The translations under genes were made by a program, and so were the position numbers. A stretch of 64,000 nucleotides of DNA, from the NCBI GenBank assembly GCA_002483465.1, contig DLHX01000011.1, positions 1 through 64,000 of the forward strand, in the 5' to 3' direction. Within the stretch, counting starts at the first letter, position 1; every line of letters begins with the position of its first letter. Of the stretch, positions 26,515-35,070 are shown one piece after another. The DNA comes from Micavibrio sp. UBA7657. Lineage in GTDB: Bacteria > Pseudomonadota > Alphaproteobacteria > Micavibrionales > Micavibrionaceae. A model generated the notes under the pieces. The model made no database searches and was not told the origin of the DNA. It saw only the letters and a list, made by a program, of their open reading frames with translations.

Positions 26515-27215
26515 TGGCTGCTCTTAACGAACGTGTTGCACTGATCACGGGCGCTTCGCGCGGCATCGGCGCGTCGGTTGCGAAGGGCCTCGCGCGCGAG
26601 GGTGCACATGTCATTCTCCTCGCCCGCACGCAGGCCGCCCTTGAGGAAGTGGATGATGAAATCCGCAGTTTCGGCGGCAAGGCGACGCTCATTCCGCTGG
26701 ATCTCGCGAGGCTTGATGAAGTCGACAAGCTCGGCCCTTCGATTTATGAGCGTTTCGGCAGGCTGGATATTTTTATCGGCAATGCGGCGGTGCTCGGCAC
26801 GCTCGGGCCGGTCAATCACATCACGCCGCGCGAGTGGGAGAAGGCTTTCACTGTCAATGTCATGGCGAATGTGCGCTTGGTGCGGAGCCTGGACCCGATG
26901 CTGCGTGGCTCGGATGCGGGGCGTGTGGTGTTCACGACGTCGGGATTGGGCGAGCAGGCGATGGCGTACTGGGGTCCATATTGCGCGACGAAGGCGGCGC
27001 TGAATTTATTTGCGCAAACTTATGCGGGCGAAACGGCGAAAACAAATCTGCGCATCAATCTCGTCAGTCCCGGCCCTGTCGATACGGCGATGTTGCGTAA
27101 GGCGTTTCCAGGCGGTTTCCAGGGCGCGATGAAAACGCCGGACGATGTCGTGCCTGCCTATCTCAAGCTGGTTGCAGCGAACTGCAACACGCACGGCGAG
27201 ATTATTTCGCTCTAA
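26514..27215 (+). CDS. Short-chain dehydrogenase/reductase
   Basis: A 233-residue Rossmann-fold oxidoreductase. It shows the classical SDR set: TGASRGIG near 13-20, D-L near 63 (IPLDLARLDE), GNAAVLG near 88 where NNAG is usual, catalytic Ser in TTSGLG and YCATK for Tyr/Lys. The C-terminal is short. Resembles the YciK-like group. Substrate unknown. Coupled by TGATG overlap to purF; it converges on der with no gap. Confidence 0.88.
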   Translation: MAALNERVALITGASRGIGASVAKGLAREGAHVILLARTQAALEEVDDEIRSFGGKATLIPLDLARLDEVDKLGPSIYERFGRLDIFIGNAAVLGTLGPVNHITPREWEKAFTVNVMANVRLVRSLDPMLRGSDAGRVVFTTSGLGEQAMAYWGPYCATKAALNLFAQTYAGETAKTNLRINLVSPGPVDTAMLRKAFPGGFQGAMKTPDDVVPAYLKLVAANCNTHGEIISL

Positions 27216-28631
27216 TCACTCATCGACATAGGGGTTTTTACTCGCGCGGATCAGGAGCCGCACGGGCACGCCGGGAATGTCGTAATCATCGCGTAGGCTG
27301 TTGATGATGTAACGCTTGTGCGTTTGTGGCAAAGCGTCGGGTTTTGAAACCCAGATGGCGAATGTAGGTGGGCGCGTTTTCACCTGCGTAATATATTTCA
27401 GACGGTTGGCGCGGCCGTTCGCGAGCGGTGCGGGGTTCTGGCTTTCGCGCGCGCGCAGCCAGCGATTCAGGCCCGCCGTGGAAATGCGCTTGTTCCAGAT
27501 TTCGTAAGTTTTCATCACGGTCTCGAGCAGGCCGTCGATGTTGCTGTTGTTCAGCGCGGAAATCGTGACGAGCGGCAGGTCTTTGACCTGCGCGAGCTGG
27601 GCCTGCAGGCCGTATTCGATTTCCTCCAGCAGTTTTTTGCGGTCACTTGCGGCGTCCCATTTGTTGATGGCGACGACGAGTGCGCGGCCTTCCTCGATCA
27701 CGTGCGCGGCGATCTGAACGTCCTGTTTTTCGAATGCATCGGCGGCGTCAACGACGAGAATAACAACCTGCGCGAGACGAATGGCACGCAGTGAATCCTC
27801 AACCGACATTTTCTCAATGTTGTTCTGGACGCGGGCTTTTTTACGCATGCCGGCGGTGTCGACGAGTTTGAAGGCGCGGTCCTTGTAGGTCCAGTCGACG
27901 GCGATAGCGTCGCGCGTGATCCCGGCCTCGGGGCCGGTCATGACGCGCTGGTCGTTGACGATGGAATTCAGCAGTGTCGATTTACCGACATTCGGACGCC
28001 CGACAATCGCGATTTTGAGCGGGGTTTCGGGGTCTTCCTCTTCCTGCTCGAATTCGAAATCTTCCTTGCCCTCGATTGCATCGAGCGCGGCGAAATCTTC
28101 ACCTGCGGTTTCTTCTGCTTCTTCCTCTTCGATTTCTTCCGGGAAATGCGGCGTCAGCATTTCATAGAGAAGCTCCATGCCATCGCCATGCTCGGCGGAA
28201 ATCGGCACCGGCTCGCCAAGGCCGAGCGCGTGCGCTTCGGCAAGGCCGGATGCGGCGGATTTCGAATGCTCGCATTTATTGACGGCGAGAATGACGGGTT
28301 TTTTCTGGCGGCGCAGCCATTCGGCGAAATGTTTGTCCATCGCGGTCAGGCCCTGGCGGCCATCGATGACGAATAAAATGACGTCGGCCTGTTTTACGCC
28401 CGCTTCGGTTTGCTTGCGCATGCGTCCCTGGATGGAATTGTCGAAGCTTTCCTCGAGACCCGCCGTGTCGATGATGGTCATGGCGCGGCCGAAGAGATTG
28501 GCTTCCGCCGTGCGCCAGTCGCGCGTTACGCCGGGCGTGTCATCGACGATAGCGAGTTTTTTCCCCGCGAGGCGGTTGAAAAGCGTTGATTTGCCGACAT
28601 TAGGCCGGCCGACAATGGCGAGGGTTAGCAT
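27216..28631 (-). CDS. der: Ribosome-assembly GTPase Der (EngA)
   Basis: A 471-residue double GTPase for 50S subunit maturation. The first G domain has GRPNVGKSTLFNR near 7-19, DTPGVTRD, DTAG and NKCE. A strongly acidic linker (about 160-205, EEIEEEEAEETAG) precedes the second G domain (GRPNVGKSTLLNS, GITRDAI, DTAGMRKKARV, NKWD). A KH-like domain ends the protein. It is upstream of bamB-yfgM in a co-directional order only if read from yfgM: the operon runs yfgM, bamB, der. Confidence 0.97.
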   Translation of the reverse strand: MLTLAIVGRPNVGKSTLFNRLAGKKLAIVDDTPGVTRDWRTAEANLFGRAMTIIDTAGLEESFDNSIQGRMRKQTEAGVKQADVILFVIDGRQGLTAMDKHFAEWLRRQKKPVILAVNKCEHSKSAASGLAEAHALGLGEPVPISAEHGDGMELLYEMLTPHFPEEIEEEEAEETAGEDFAALDAIEGKEDFEFEQEEEDPETPLKIAIVGRPNVGKSTLLNSIVNDQRVMTGPEAGITRDAIAVDWTYKDRAFKLVDTAGMRKKARVQNNIEKMSVEDSLRAIRLAQVVILVVDAADAFEKQDVQIAAHVIEEGRALVVAINKWDAASDRKKLLEEIEYGLQAQLAQVKDLPLVTISALNNSNIDGLLETVMKTYEIWNKRISTAGLNRWLRARESQNPAPLANGRANRLKYITQVKTRPPTFAIWVSKPDALPQTHKRYIINSLRDDYDIPGVPVRLLIRASKNPYVDE

Positions 28632-28640
28632 GAAATTACT

Positions 28641-29951
28641 CTATCTGTAGGCGCTGAGCGTTCCGTCTTCGGACAGCGTGTACATTGTTCCAGCCGCAAT
28701 AACCGGCGAGATCAGGACGCTGTCGCCCGCATCCCACTCGGTGATGACTTTGCCGGTATCGGGTTTAACTTCGAGCACGCGTCCGCCGCTGCCGAATACG
28801 AAGAGGCGTCCGCCAGCAAGGATGGGGCCGGTGAAGAGAACAGGATCGTCGCCGTCAAAGCGCGGCAGTTTCGTAACCCAGATGATCGAGCCGGTTTCGC
28901 GGCCAAGCGCGATCAGTTCATTGTTCAGCGAAAGGACGAACAAATGATTGCCCGCGAGCCACGGCGTGTTGGAGCCGCCGATTTCGCGTTGCCAGACGCG
29001 GCTGCCGGTGCGTTCGTCGATCGCCACGAGGCGGTCGCTGAAGCTGATGCCGATTACGAGGCCCTTGTCGATGACGGGATGCGCCTTGATGTCGTTGATG
29101 CTGTCGAGATTGCCGAGGCGGCGGGAGCTTGAAAGATTGTCGGACCAGGCGACCGAGCCGTTTTCAACGCGCAGCGCGGTGATTTCGCCCGAAGAGAAGA
29201 CCGGCACGACGATGTCGCGGCCCGCAGCGGGGCTGGCGGCGCCGATCAGGCCGGCGCTTTCAGACAGGCCTGTATATTCCCAGAGCACTTCGCCATTGAC
29301 GGCGTTGAGGGCCAGCAGGCGGTTATCAAGCGTGCTGACGAAAACGCGTTGGTCGAGAATTGTGGGGGCGCTGCGTGACGGCGCGCCGATTTTCTTGCGC
29401 CAGAAGACCGAGCCGTCGGCGGGCTTGAGCGCCAGCACTTCGTCATATCCATTGGTGACGTAGAGAACGCCGCCGCCGAACGACACGCCGCCGCTGATGA
29501 CGGGGTCGTCTTTTTCTTTTTTCTTGCCGACGTTTACGCGCCAGATATTTTTGCCGCTCTGGGCGTCAAAAGCCGAGAGTTGCGATTCTGTATCGAGCGT
29601 AAAAACTTTGCCGTCAGCGACGATGGGCTGCGCGGTCAGGGGCAATTCATCCGTCGTGCCGGTGCCGATATCGGCGCTCCAGACGCGCTTGAGCGCACCG
29701 GTATTCAGCGCGAGGTTCTGCATCGAGTGGTTCGGATAACCGCCAGCCTGCGGCCAGAATTCATTGCGCCACGGCTCAGGCGTGACAAGCCCTTGTGCGC
29801 TCAGCGCCGCATCGTCGGGCTCAAGTGCGTTCTGCAGTTCCAGCACCGAAATGCGCTCGCCTTCCAGCGGCGCTTTGTCGTCGTCGCTCGAGCATGCGGG
29901 CAGGGCAAGGACAGCGAGCAGGAGCAGCAGCAATAAATTCTTATGGGTCAT
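28641..29951 (-). CDS. bamB: Outer-membrane assembly lipoprotein BamB
   Basis: A 436-residue lipoprotein with signal MTHKNLLLLLLLAVLALPAC; lipobox LPAC with Cys20. The rest is a PQQ-type eight-bladed beta-propeller with repeated blocks such as VFTLDTESQLSAFDAQSGKN, VFWRKKIG, LLALNAVNGEVLWEY and GSRVWQREIGG. BamB helps the BAM complex insert beta-barrel proteins. It lies between yfgM and der, matching the conserved gammaproteobacterial/alphaproteobacterial cluster. Confidence 0.95.
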   Translation of the reverse strand: MTHKNLLLLLLLAVLALPACSSDDDKAPLEGERISVLELQNALEPDDAALSAQGLVTPEPWRNEFWPQAGGYPNHSMQNLALNTGALKRVWSADIGTGTTDELPLTAQPIVADGKVFTLDTESQLSAFDAQSGKNIWRVNVGKKKEKDDPVISGGVSFGGGVLYVTNGYDEVLALKPADGSVFWRKKIGAPSRSAPTILDQRVFVSTLDNRLLALNAVNGEVLWEYTGLSESAGLIGAASPAAGRDIVVPVFSSGEITALRVENGSVAWSDNLSSSRRLGNLDSINDIKAHPVIDKGLVIGISFSDRLVAIDERTGSRVWQREIGGSNTPWLAGNHLFVLSLNNELIALGRETGSIIWVTKLPRFDGDDPVLFTGPILAGGRLFVFGSGGRVLEVKPDTGKVITEWDAGDSVLISPVIAAGTMYTLSEDGTLSAYR

Positions 29952-29953
29952 GG

Positions 29954-30631
29954 TTATGATCCTTCCTTGCTTTCACCGGCGGCGGGAGTTTTTTTCTGTT
30001 CTCTCAGGGCGTAGACGTGATCGAGCGCCATCGCCTTTTGATAAAGCGGGCTGGGCACTTTTTTCTGGTCCATGACGCCGGCGAGATAATCGCGCGCGAG
30101 TTTGTAGTCTTCTTTCGAAGCGGCGAGGGCGGCGGCTTCGAGGCGTGCGTGGTATTGCCATGGGCTGCCGTTATCGAGCGCGATGGATTCAAGATTTTTG
30201 GCAATTTTTTCGTCGCTGGCGGCGTTTTCGGCAAGGCGTGCCTGCATCATGACAGCGAGCCCGCGAATTTCATCCGGGATTGCCTTGTCGTCAGCAGCGC
30301 GGGTGTAGAGCGCGAGCGCCTCCGCGTCTTTGTTTTTACTGAGATAGGTTTGTGCGCCGTTGACGAGCGCGATGCCGCGCAGGCCGGGGCGCATGTCGAG
30401 CTTTGCATCCTTGAGGTTATCCGGGAAATCTTTCGCTTCGGTGAGGAGGAGGAGCTGTTCCGTATCGCGTGCCTTAACATTCGCGTCCCATGTGCGGTAA
30501 CCGGAGATGACGCCCGTCATGACAATCGTCGCGATCACGAAGAAGACCAGCGTCTTGCCGTTTTCCTTCCAGAATTTCTCCATACGCTCCTGGCGCATGG
30601 CCGCGTCGACTTCTGCAAGAATATCCGTCAT
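29954..30631 (-). CDS. yfgM: YfgM-like TPR membrane protein
   Basis: A 225-residue protein with an N-terminal cytosolic helix (MTDILAEVDAAMRQERMEKFWKE), one membrane segment at about 28-46 (LVFFVIATIVMTGVISGYR) and a periplasmic TPR-like helical domain. In E. coli YfgM is an ancillary SecYEG/PpiD partner. It is 2 bp upstream of bamB, so the two are coupled and the whole cluster likely serves envelope protein export. Confidence 0.88.
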   Translation of the reverse strand: MTDILAEVDAAMRQERMEKFWKENGKTLVFFVIATIVMTGVISGYRTWDANVKARDTEQLLLLTEAKDFPDNLKDAKLDMRPGLRGIALVNGAQTYLSKNKDAEALALYTRAADDKAIPDEIRGLAVMMQARLAENAASDEKIAKNLESIALDNGSPWQYHARLEAAALAASKEDYKLARDYLAGVMDQKKVPSPLYQKAMALDHVYALREQKKTPAAGESKEGS

Positions 30632-30697
30632 TTAACTCACCTTTTGTTACAGCGGGTCATATTAGAGATATTTGAGGCCGATTCCAGTGTTTTTAGG

Positions 30698-31249
30698 TCA
30701 TTTCCACTTGATGGAGCAGCCCATGGAGGCGGACTGCTTCGCCGGGGCGGCGCCGGTTTTCGCGACCTGCAGCATGGCGTCGCGTAATTCGCGGACGGTG
30801 CTGTCATTGGCGGGGTTTGGCCCAGCGCTGTCGACCCGGCCGCGATATTCAAGGCGGCCTTCGGCGTTGAAGCCAAAGAGGTCGGGCGTGCAGATGGCGT
30901 CATATCCTTTAGCGATTTTCTGCGTTTCGTCGATCAGATAGGGGAAGGTAAAGCCGTGTTTTTGGGCGAATTTCTGCATGTTTTCGAAGGAATCGTCGGG
31001 GTGGGTGACAGTGTCGTTGGGCATGATGGCCACGCAGCCGATGCCAGCTTCCTGCAGTTCCCGGCAATCCGCGACTAATCGGTCGATGACCGCCTTTACG
31101 TAAGGACAGTGGTTGCAGATGAACATGATGAGGGTGCCGTTTTTACCCTTAATGTCGTCAAATGAGAGGGTTTTGCCGGATACATCCTTGAGGCTGAAGG
31201 GTGCAGCATAAAAGCTGCTGTCTTTCGTGGGGGTGTGCAAAAGCGCCAT
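30698..31249 (-). CDS. Thioredoxin-fold AhpC/TSA-like protein
   Basis: A 183-residue protein with a thioredoxin fold. The redox centre is ICNHCPYVKAVIDRL (CxxC near 45-48). MPNDTVTHPDDSFENMQKFAQ and TPDLFGFNAEGRLEYRGRVD are typical of the thioredoxin-like/redoxin group often annotated AhpC/TSA. No signal peptide, so cytosolic. Likely a thiol-disulfide or peroxide-handling enzyme. Two further Cys occur mid-protein and one near the end (SMGCSIKWK). Confidence 0.85.
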   Translation of the reverse strand: MALLHTPTKDSSFYAAPFSLKDVSGKTLSFDDIKGKNGTLIMFICNHCPYVKAVIDRLVADCRELQEAGIGCVAIMPNDTVTHPDDSFENMQKFAQKHGFTFPYLIDETQKIAKGYDAICTPDLFGFNAEGRLEYRGRVDSAGPNPANDSTVRELRDAMLQVAKTGAAPAKQSASMGCSIKWK

Positions 31250-31275
31250 GGGGTTCTTCCTCCGGTTGCTGAAAA

Positions 31276-31635
31276 ATGCTATATTTATATATGGGTTTTG
31301 AAGTCATTACCAACCCCTCTTTCGTTGCCAAAACGGGCTTTACGCAGGGCCAGTTCAAGAAACTGGATGACCTCTATTGCCGGGCGGCATCGGCCAAAAT
31401 CCTGACCTACAGGACCGTGGAATGCGACTTTGACGAGGGGGTCGCGAGCTATACATATTACAAAACGCAGAGCGAATCGCCGTATCTGCAATTCGTCCTG
31501 CGCAAGGTGGGCCCGAGAGACATGATGTATGAAATCTTCAAGCAGAGCGAAGGCCGCATCTACAAAAGCGGTATCTTCGAGAGCGCCTATGTCGCCCTGC
31601 GTGAAAAAATAGAAGGCCTGTTTAAAGACGCTTAG
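31276..31635 (+). CDS. Uncharacterised small protein
   Basis: A 119-residue frame (or 114 from ATG 31291, MGFEVITNPSF). It is soluble with mixed alpha/beta character; YTYYKTQSESPYLQFVLRKVGPRDMMYEIFKQSEGR is the most ordered-looking part, split here only for description. There is no signal peptide or known motif. Divergent from the thioredoxin-like gene; converges with the next gene (4-bp overlap). Confidence 0.6.
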   Translation: MLYLYMGFEVITNPSFVAKTGFTQGQFKKLDDLYCRAASAKILTYRTVECDFDEGVASYTYYKTQSESPYLQFVLRKVGPRDMMYEIFKQSEGRIYKSGIFESAYVALREKIEGLFKDA

Positions 31636-31886
31636 TCGTTACGCGTTGTCGTTGCCGACGCGCCGTCTTCATCAACTCTCATCTCCAAAGAAGTCGAGTC
31701 ATTGTTGTCATCGGTTGTCGTCCGTTCGATTGTGCGCTCCGTGCGCTCAATGACGGAAGGCATGTTGGGGTTGTCTACTTGGTCATTCTGAATGAAGTAA
31801 ACGCCTGCAATAACAGCGACGACGACAAGAGCGCCGACGATGAAATAGAGGCCGCCATGATCGTTATTATTTACATCTATAGCCAT
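31632..31886 (-). CDS. Small single-pass membrane protein
   Basis: An 84-residue protein; ATG at 31886 follows AAGGAA. One membrane helix lies at about 11-32 (GLYFIVGALVVVAVIAGVYF). A Thr/Glu/Asp-rich tail (IERTERTIERTTTDDN) would lie in the periplasm. A longer in-frame extension upstream lacks a ribosome site. Function unknown. Confidence 0.65.
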   Translation of the reverse strand: MAIDVNNNDHGGLYFIVGALVVVAVIAGVYFIQNDQVDNPNMPSVIERTERTIERTTTDDNNDSTSLEMRVDEDGASATTTRND

Positions 31887-32009
31887 GATTAAATTCCTTT
31901 TTCTTTGATTAGATACTGCAAACGCCCTTCGCTTGTGAAAGTTCCTGCAAAGGGGAAGGTCTTTCTTTAAATTCAAATCGGTTTTAGTATGATTTGACAG
32001 GAGTTTTTA

Positions 32010-33218
32010 ATGGCCAAAATCAAAGTTGCGACGCCGCTCGTTGAAATGGACGGCGATGAAATGACCCGCATCATCTGGCAGATGATCCGCGAGCGTATGA
32101 TCTTGCCGTATCTCGATATCGACCTGAAATATTTCGATCTCTCGATACAGAACCGCGACGCCACCGAAGACCAGGTGACGGTGGATGCCGCGCATGCGAT
32201 TCAGAAATATGGCGTCGGTGTGAAGTGCGCGACGATTACACCGGACGAGGCGCGTGTGAAAGAATTCGGCCTGAAGAAAATGTGGAAGTCGCCCAACGGC
32301 ACGATCCGCAATATTCTGAACGGCACGGTATTTCGCGAGCCGATTTTGTGCAAAAACGTGCCGCGCTATGTGCCCGGCTGGGTTAAGCCGATCATTATCG
32401 GTCGCCATGCGTTCGGTGATCAGTATAAGGCGATAGATATCAGAATACCCGCGCCAGGCAAGCTCAAGATGATCTACGAGCCGAACAACGGCGACATCAA
32501 GGAATGGGAAATTTTTGATTTCCCGGCGAGCGGTGTCGCGATGGGAATGTATAATCTTGATGACTCCATCGAAGGTTTCGCGCGCGCGTGTTTCAATTAC
32601 GCGCTGCAGAAAAATTACCCTGTCTATATGTCGACGAAGAACACGATCCTCAAGCAATATGACGGGCGCTTCATCGAGATTTTCAAAAATATTTTTGAAG
32701 GAGAATTCAAGGCGGAATTCGACAAACGGAAGTTATTTTACGAGCACCGCCTGATCGACGACATGGTGGCGCAGGCCATCAAGTCACAGGGCGGGTTTGT
32801 CTGGGCCTGCAAAAATTACGATGGCGATGTGCAATCTGACGTTGTGGCACAGGGTTTTGGCTCGCTGGGGTTGATGACATCCGTTCTCCTGACCCCGGGC
32901 GGGGATGTGGTCGAGACCGAGGCGGCCCATGGCACCGTCACCCGCCATTACAGGCTGCACCAGGAGGGCAAACCGACCTCCACGAACCCGATTGCCTCGA
33001 TTTTTGCATGGACCCAAGGCTTGAAATACCGGGCAAAATTCGATAATAATCCCGCTCTGGCCCAATTCGCCGAAACGCTGGAACAAGCCTGTGTCTCAAC
33101 CGTTGAGGAGGGACACATGACCAAGGACCTTGCCCTGCTGATCGGTAAAAACCAGAAATGGCTGACGACCGAGGAATTCATGGGCGAGATCGTCGGCAAC
33201 CTTGATAAACGGATATAA
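32010..33218 (+). CDS. icd: NADP-dependent isocitrate dehydrogenase
   Basis: A 402-residue TCA-cycle enzyme of the eukaryote-like homodimeric subfamily used by many alphaproteobacteria. Evidence: MVEMDGDEMTRIIW-type start (TPLVEMDGDEMTRIIWQMI), KSPNGTIRNILNGTVFREPI for substrate binding, IGRHAFGDQYKA, KNYDGDVQSDVVAQGFGSLG for metal binding and EAAHGTVTRHYR for NADP. The next gene begins at the very next base. Confidence 0.97.
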   Translation: MAKIKVATPLVEMDGDEMTRIIWQMIRERMILPYLDIDLKYFDLSIQNRDATEDQVTVDAAHAIQKYGVGVKCATITPDEARVKEFGLKKMWKSPNGTIRNILNGTVFREPILCKNVPRYVPGWVKPIIIGRHAFGDQYKAIDIRIPAPGKLKMIYEPNNGDIKEWEIFDFPASGVAMGMYNLDDSIEGFARACFNYALQKNYPVYMSTKNTILKQYDGRFIEIFKNIFEGEFKAEFDKRKLFYEHRLIDDMVAQAIKSQGGFVWACKNYDGDVQSDVVAQGFGSLGLMTSVLLTPGGDVVETEAAHGTVTRHYRLHQEGKPTSTNPIASIFAWTQGLKYRAKFDNNPALAQFAETLEQACVSTVEEGHMTKDLALLIGKNQKWLTTEEFMGEIVGNLDKRI

Positions 33219-34325
33219 ATGAAAAAGATTCTTCTGACATTGCTGCTGGTCCTGACGCCCTTTGCTGCGCGTGCTGAATATGCGCGGCCATACATTGGCG
33301 ACATGACTGAGTACCGCGCGAAATACGAGGACACGTTCGTTTATCTTGCACGCGATTATAATCTGGGCTTCGTCGAGATGCGCGCAGCAAACCCTGCCGT
33401 CGATCCGTGGTTGCCCGGTTCGGGGACCAAGCTTGTCCTGCCGACGCGCCACCTGCTGCCGGATGCGCAGCACAAGGGCGTTGTCATTAATTTGCCTGAA
33501 ATGCGCCTGTATGCGTTTGTGAACGGTGACAACGCGCCGAATTCCTATCCGATCGGTATTGGCCGTGAAGGCCTGGATACGCCGCTGGGTATAACCAAAG
33601 TTGTACGCAAGGTTGAAGGCCCGACATGGACGCCAACGCCTAGGATGCGCCGTGAAAAGCCGGAGCTTCCCGTTTCAATGCCGCCCGGCCCTGAAAACCC
33701 CATGGGCACGCATGCGCTGTATCTTGGTTTTCCCCTGGTTGCTATTCACGGCACGAACCGCGCATTCGGTATCGGTCGCCGTATCAGCAGCGGCTGTATA
33801 CGTTTGTATCCTGAAGGGATTATCGAGCTTTATAACATCATCCCCGTCGGCACGCAGGTGACTGTCGTGGACCAGCCGATCAAGCTCGCGTGGATCGATA
33901 ACGGTTTGTATCTTGAGGCGCATCCTGAAATCGAGCAGGCCATCCGTATGGAAGAAACCGGCGAGATCATTTCCGCACGTCTGTCAAACAAGGATATGGA
34001 ACGCATCATTGCTGCAGCAGGCGTCAACAAGGACGAACTGCAATGGCCGGTGATCCGCAAGGCGGTGAAAGAGCGCCGTGGCTACCCGATCCTGATTGCG
34101 CGCCGCGCAGGTTACAAGCCAGAGCATGAGCAAATCGTTGAAGCGGATGAGCCTGTCACGAAGACGGAAAAAGCCGCGCAAAATAAAATGATCAAGCAGG
34201 AAGCCGCGCAGGCGCTGGAAGTCATGTATGAAGGCGAGCAGGATGTTCAGGATCTGAACATCGATCCGAAAAAGAAAATGAAGCCTCAGCTCGAGAAGCG
34301 CGTGAAGAGCACGTATAACCCGTAA
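33219..34325 (+). CDS. L,D-transpeptidase (YkuD/ErfK type) with LysM-like N-terminus
   Basis: A 368-residue periplasmic enzyme, signal MKKILLTLLLVLTPFAARA. Residues about 37-76 form a LysM-like peptidoglycan-binding unit (YEDTFVYLARDYNLGFVEMR, ending TKLVLPT). The YkuD domain (about 86-220) has His177 in IHGTN and the catalytic block SSGCIRLYPEG with Cys193. It would make 3-3 crosslinks or attach proteins to peptidoglycan. The C-terminal ~140 residues are charged and extended. Its start abuts icd, suggesting co-transcription. Confidence 0.92.
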   Translation: MKKILLTLLLVLTPFAARAEYARPYIGDMTEYRAKYEDTFVYLARDYNLGFVEMRAANPAVDPWLPGSGTKLVLPTRHLLPDAQHKGVVINLPEMRLYAFVNGDNAPNSYPIGIGREGLDTPLGITKVVRKVEGPTWTPTPRMRREKPELPVSMPPGPENPMGTHALYLGFPLVAIHGTNRAFGIGRRISSGCIRLYPEGIIELYNIIPVGTQVTVVDQPIKLAWIDNGLYLEAHPEIEQAIRMEETGEIISARLSNKDMERIIAAAGVNKDELQWPVIRKAVKERRGYPILIARRAGYKPEHEQIVEADEPVTKTEKAAQNKMIKQEAAQALEVMYEGEQDVQDLNIDPKKKMKPQLEKRVKSTYNP

Positions 34326-34591
34326 GATACGGGAACGACGAGCGGCGCCCACAGGAAGAACAGTCTTTCTTTTCCCTTAATGAAAAAATAAGCGACGCTG
34401 AACACCGCGCAGGCCAGCCATGTCATGTAGGTGCCGTGCATGAACTGCGTTTTGAATGCTTCCAGTTCCAGATCCTCGCGCGGCATCGTCAGCAGGCCGA
34501 GCTTGGTGACGAGGATGAAGCAGAGCGGCACGCTCATGAAGCCTGCGGCGTTCACGACAAGGAAGGCCAGTATTTTCGAAACATGCTTCAT
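34286..34591 (-). CDS. Small three-helix membrane protein
   Basis: A 101-residue hydrophobic protein with helices at about 5-30 (ILAFLVVNAAGFMSVPLCFILV), 53-70 and 77-96. It overlaps the converging L,D-transpeptidase end by 40 bp. Function unknown. Confidence 0.6.
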   Translation of the reverse strand: MKHVSKILAFLVVNAAGFMSVPLCFILVTKLGLLTMPREDLELEAFKTQFMHGTYMTWLACAVFSVAYFFIKGKERLFFLWAPLVVPVSYGLYVLFTRFSS

Positions 34592-34635
34592 GCGTTTTCC
34601 CCTGTGCCAGATTATCGGTTAATTCCGGGCAATAA

Positions 34636-34670
34636 AAAAGCTGCCCTTATTGTAAGGGCAGCTTTTAAAT
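34636..34670 (-). terminator. Rho-independent terminator
   Basis: Perfect 14-bp stem AAAAGCTGCCCTTA / TAAGGGCAGCTTTT with loop TTG. On the minus strand it ends the small lipoprotein gene; the A/T arms give a U-run. Confidence 0.9.
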
Positions 34671-34684
34671 TATTGAAGCAAGAA

Positions 34685-34870
34685 TTACTTGCTTTGCGTG
34701 CTGCGGAATACGCGCTCAGCCTGCGGAGCAGGAGCAACGGTTTCGCCCGAAGCGGTACGCTCAGATTCATACGGAGCGGCCGTCTCAACGTTACCGGTTC
34801 CCGTCGTGTCGCAAGCTGCCAGCGTTACAGCCGAACCTGCGATCAAAAGTGTAGCAAGAAGTTTTTTCAT
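34685..34870 (-). CDS. Small lipoprotein
   Basis: A 61-residue protein; ATG at 34870 follows GAGGAA. Signal MKKLLATLLIAGSAVTLAAC ends in lipobox LAAC (Cys20). The mature part is about 40 residues, Thr/Glu/Ala-rich and disordered (TTGTGNVETAAPYESER). Closed by a strong terminator, so monocistronic. Function unknown. Confidence 0.75.
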   Translation of the reverse strand: MKKLLATLLIAGSAVTLAACDTTGTGNVETAAPYESERTASGETVAPAPQAERVFRSTQSK

Positions 34871-35029
34871 TGTTAGTTCCTCATTCATAGTTGGTTTAAC
34901 AAACAAAAACATGTGGCCCGGTAACGGGCAAAACCTGTTCGTTTGGACTCTTATATACAATTGAAATGGGGTTGAACACCCTGTTTTTAAAAAATTTTCA
35001 GTTTTCTTTGGGGTTTATTTCCTGCCAAA

Positions 35030-35047
35030 TCCGGAACTTTTTCCGGA
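35030..35047 (-). terminator. Possible terminator of the amidase gene
   Basis: TCCGGAA-CTTT-TTCCGGA hairpin 24 bp beyond the amidase stop on the minus strand, followed by only TTTGG. The T-run is weak. Confidence 0.4.
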
Positions 35048-35070
35048 AACCTTGAAATATCCGAAAAGCC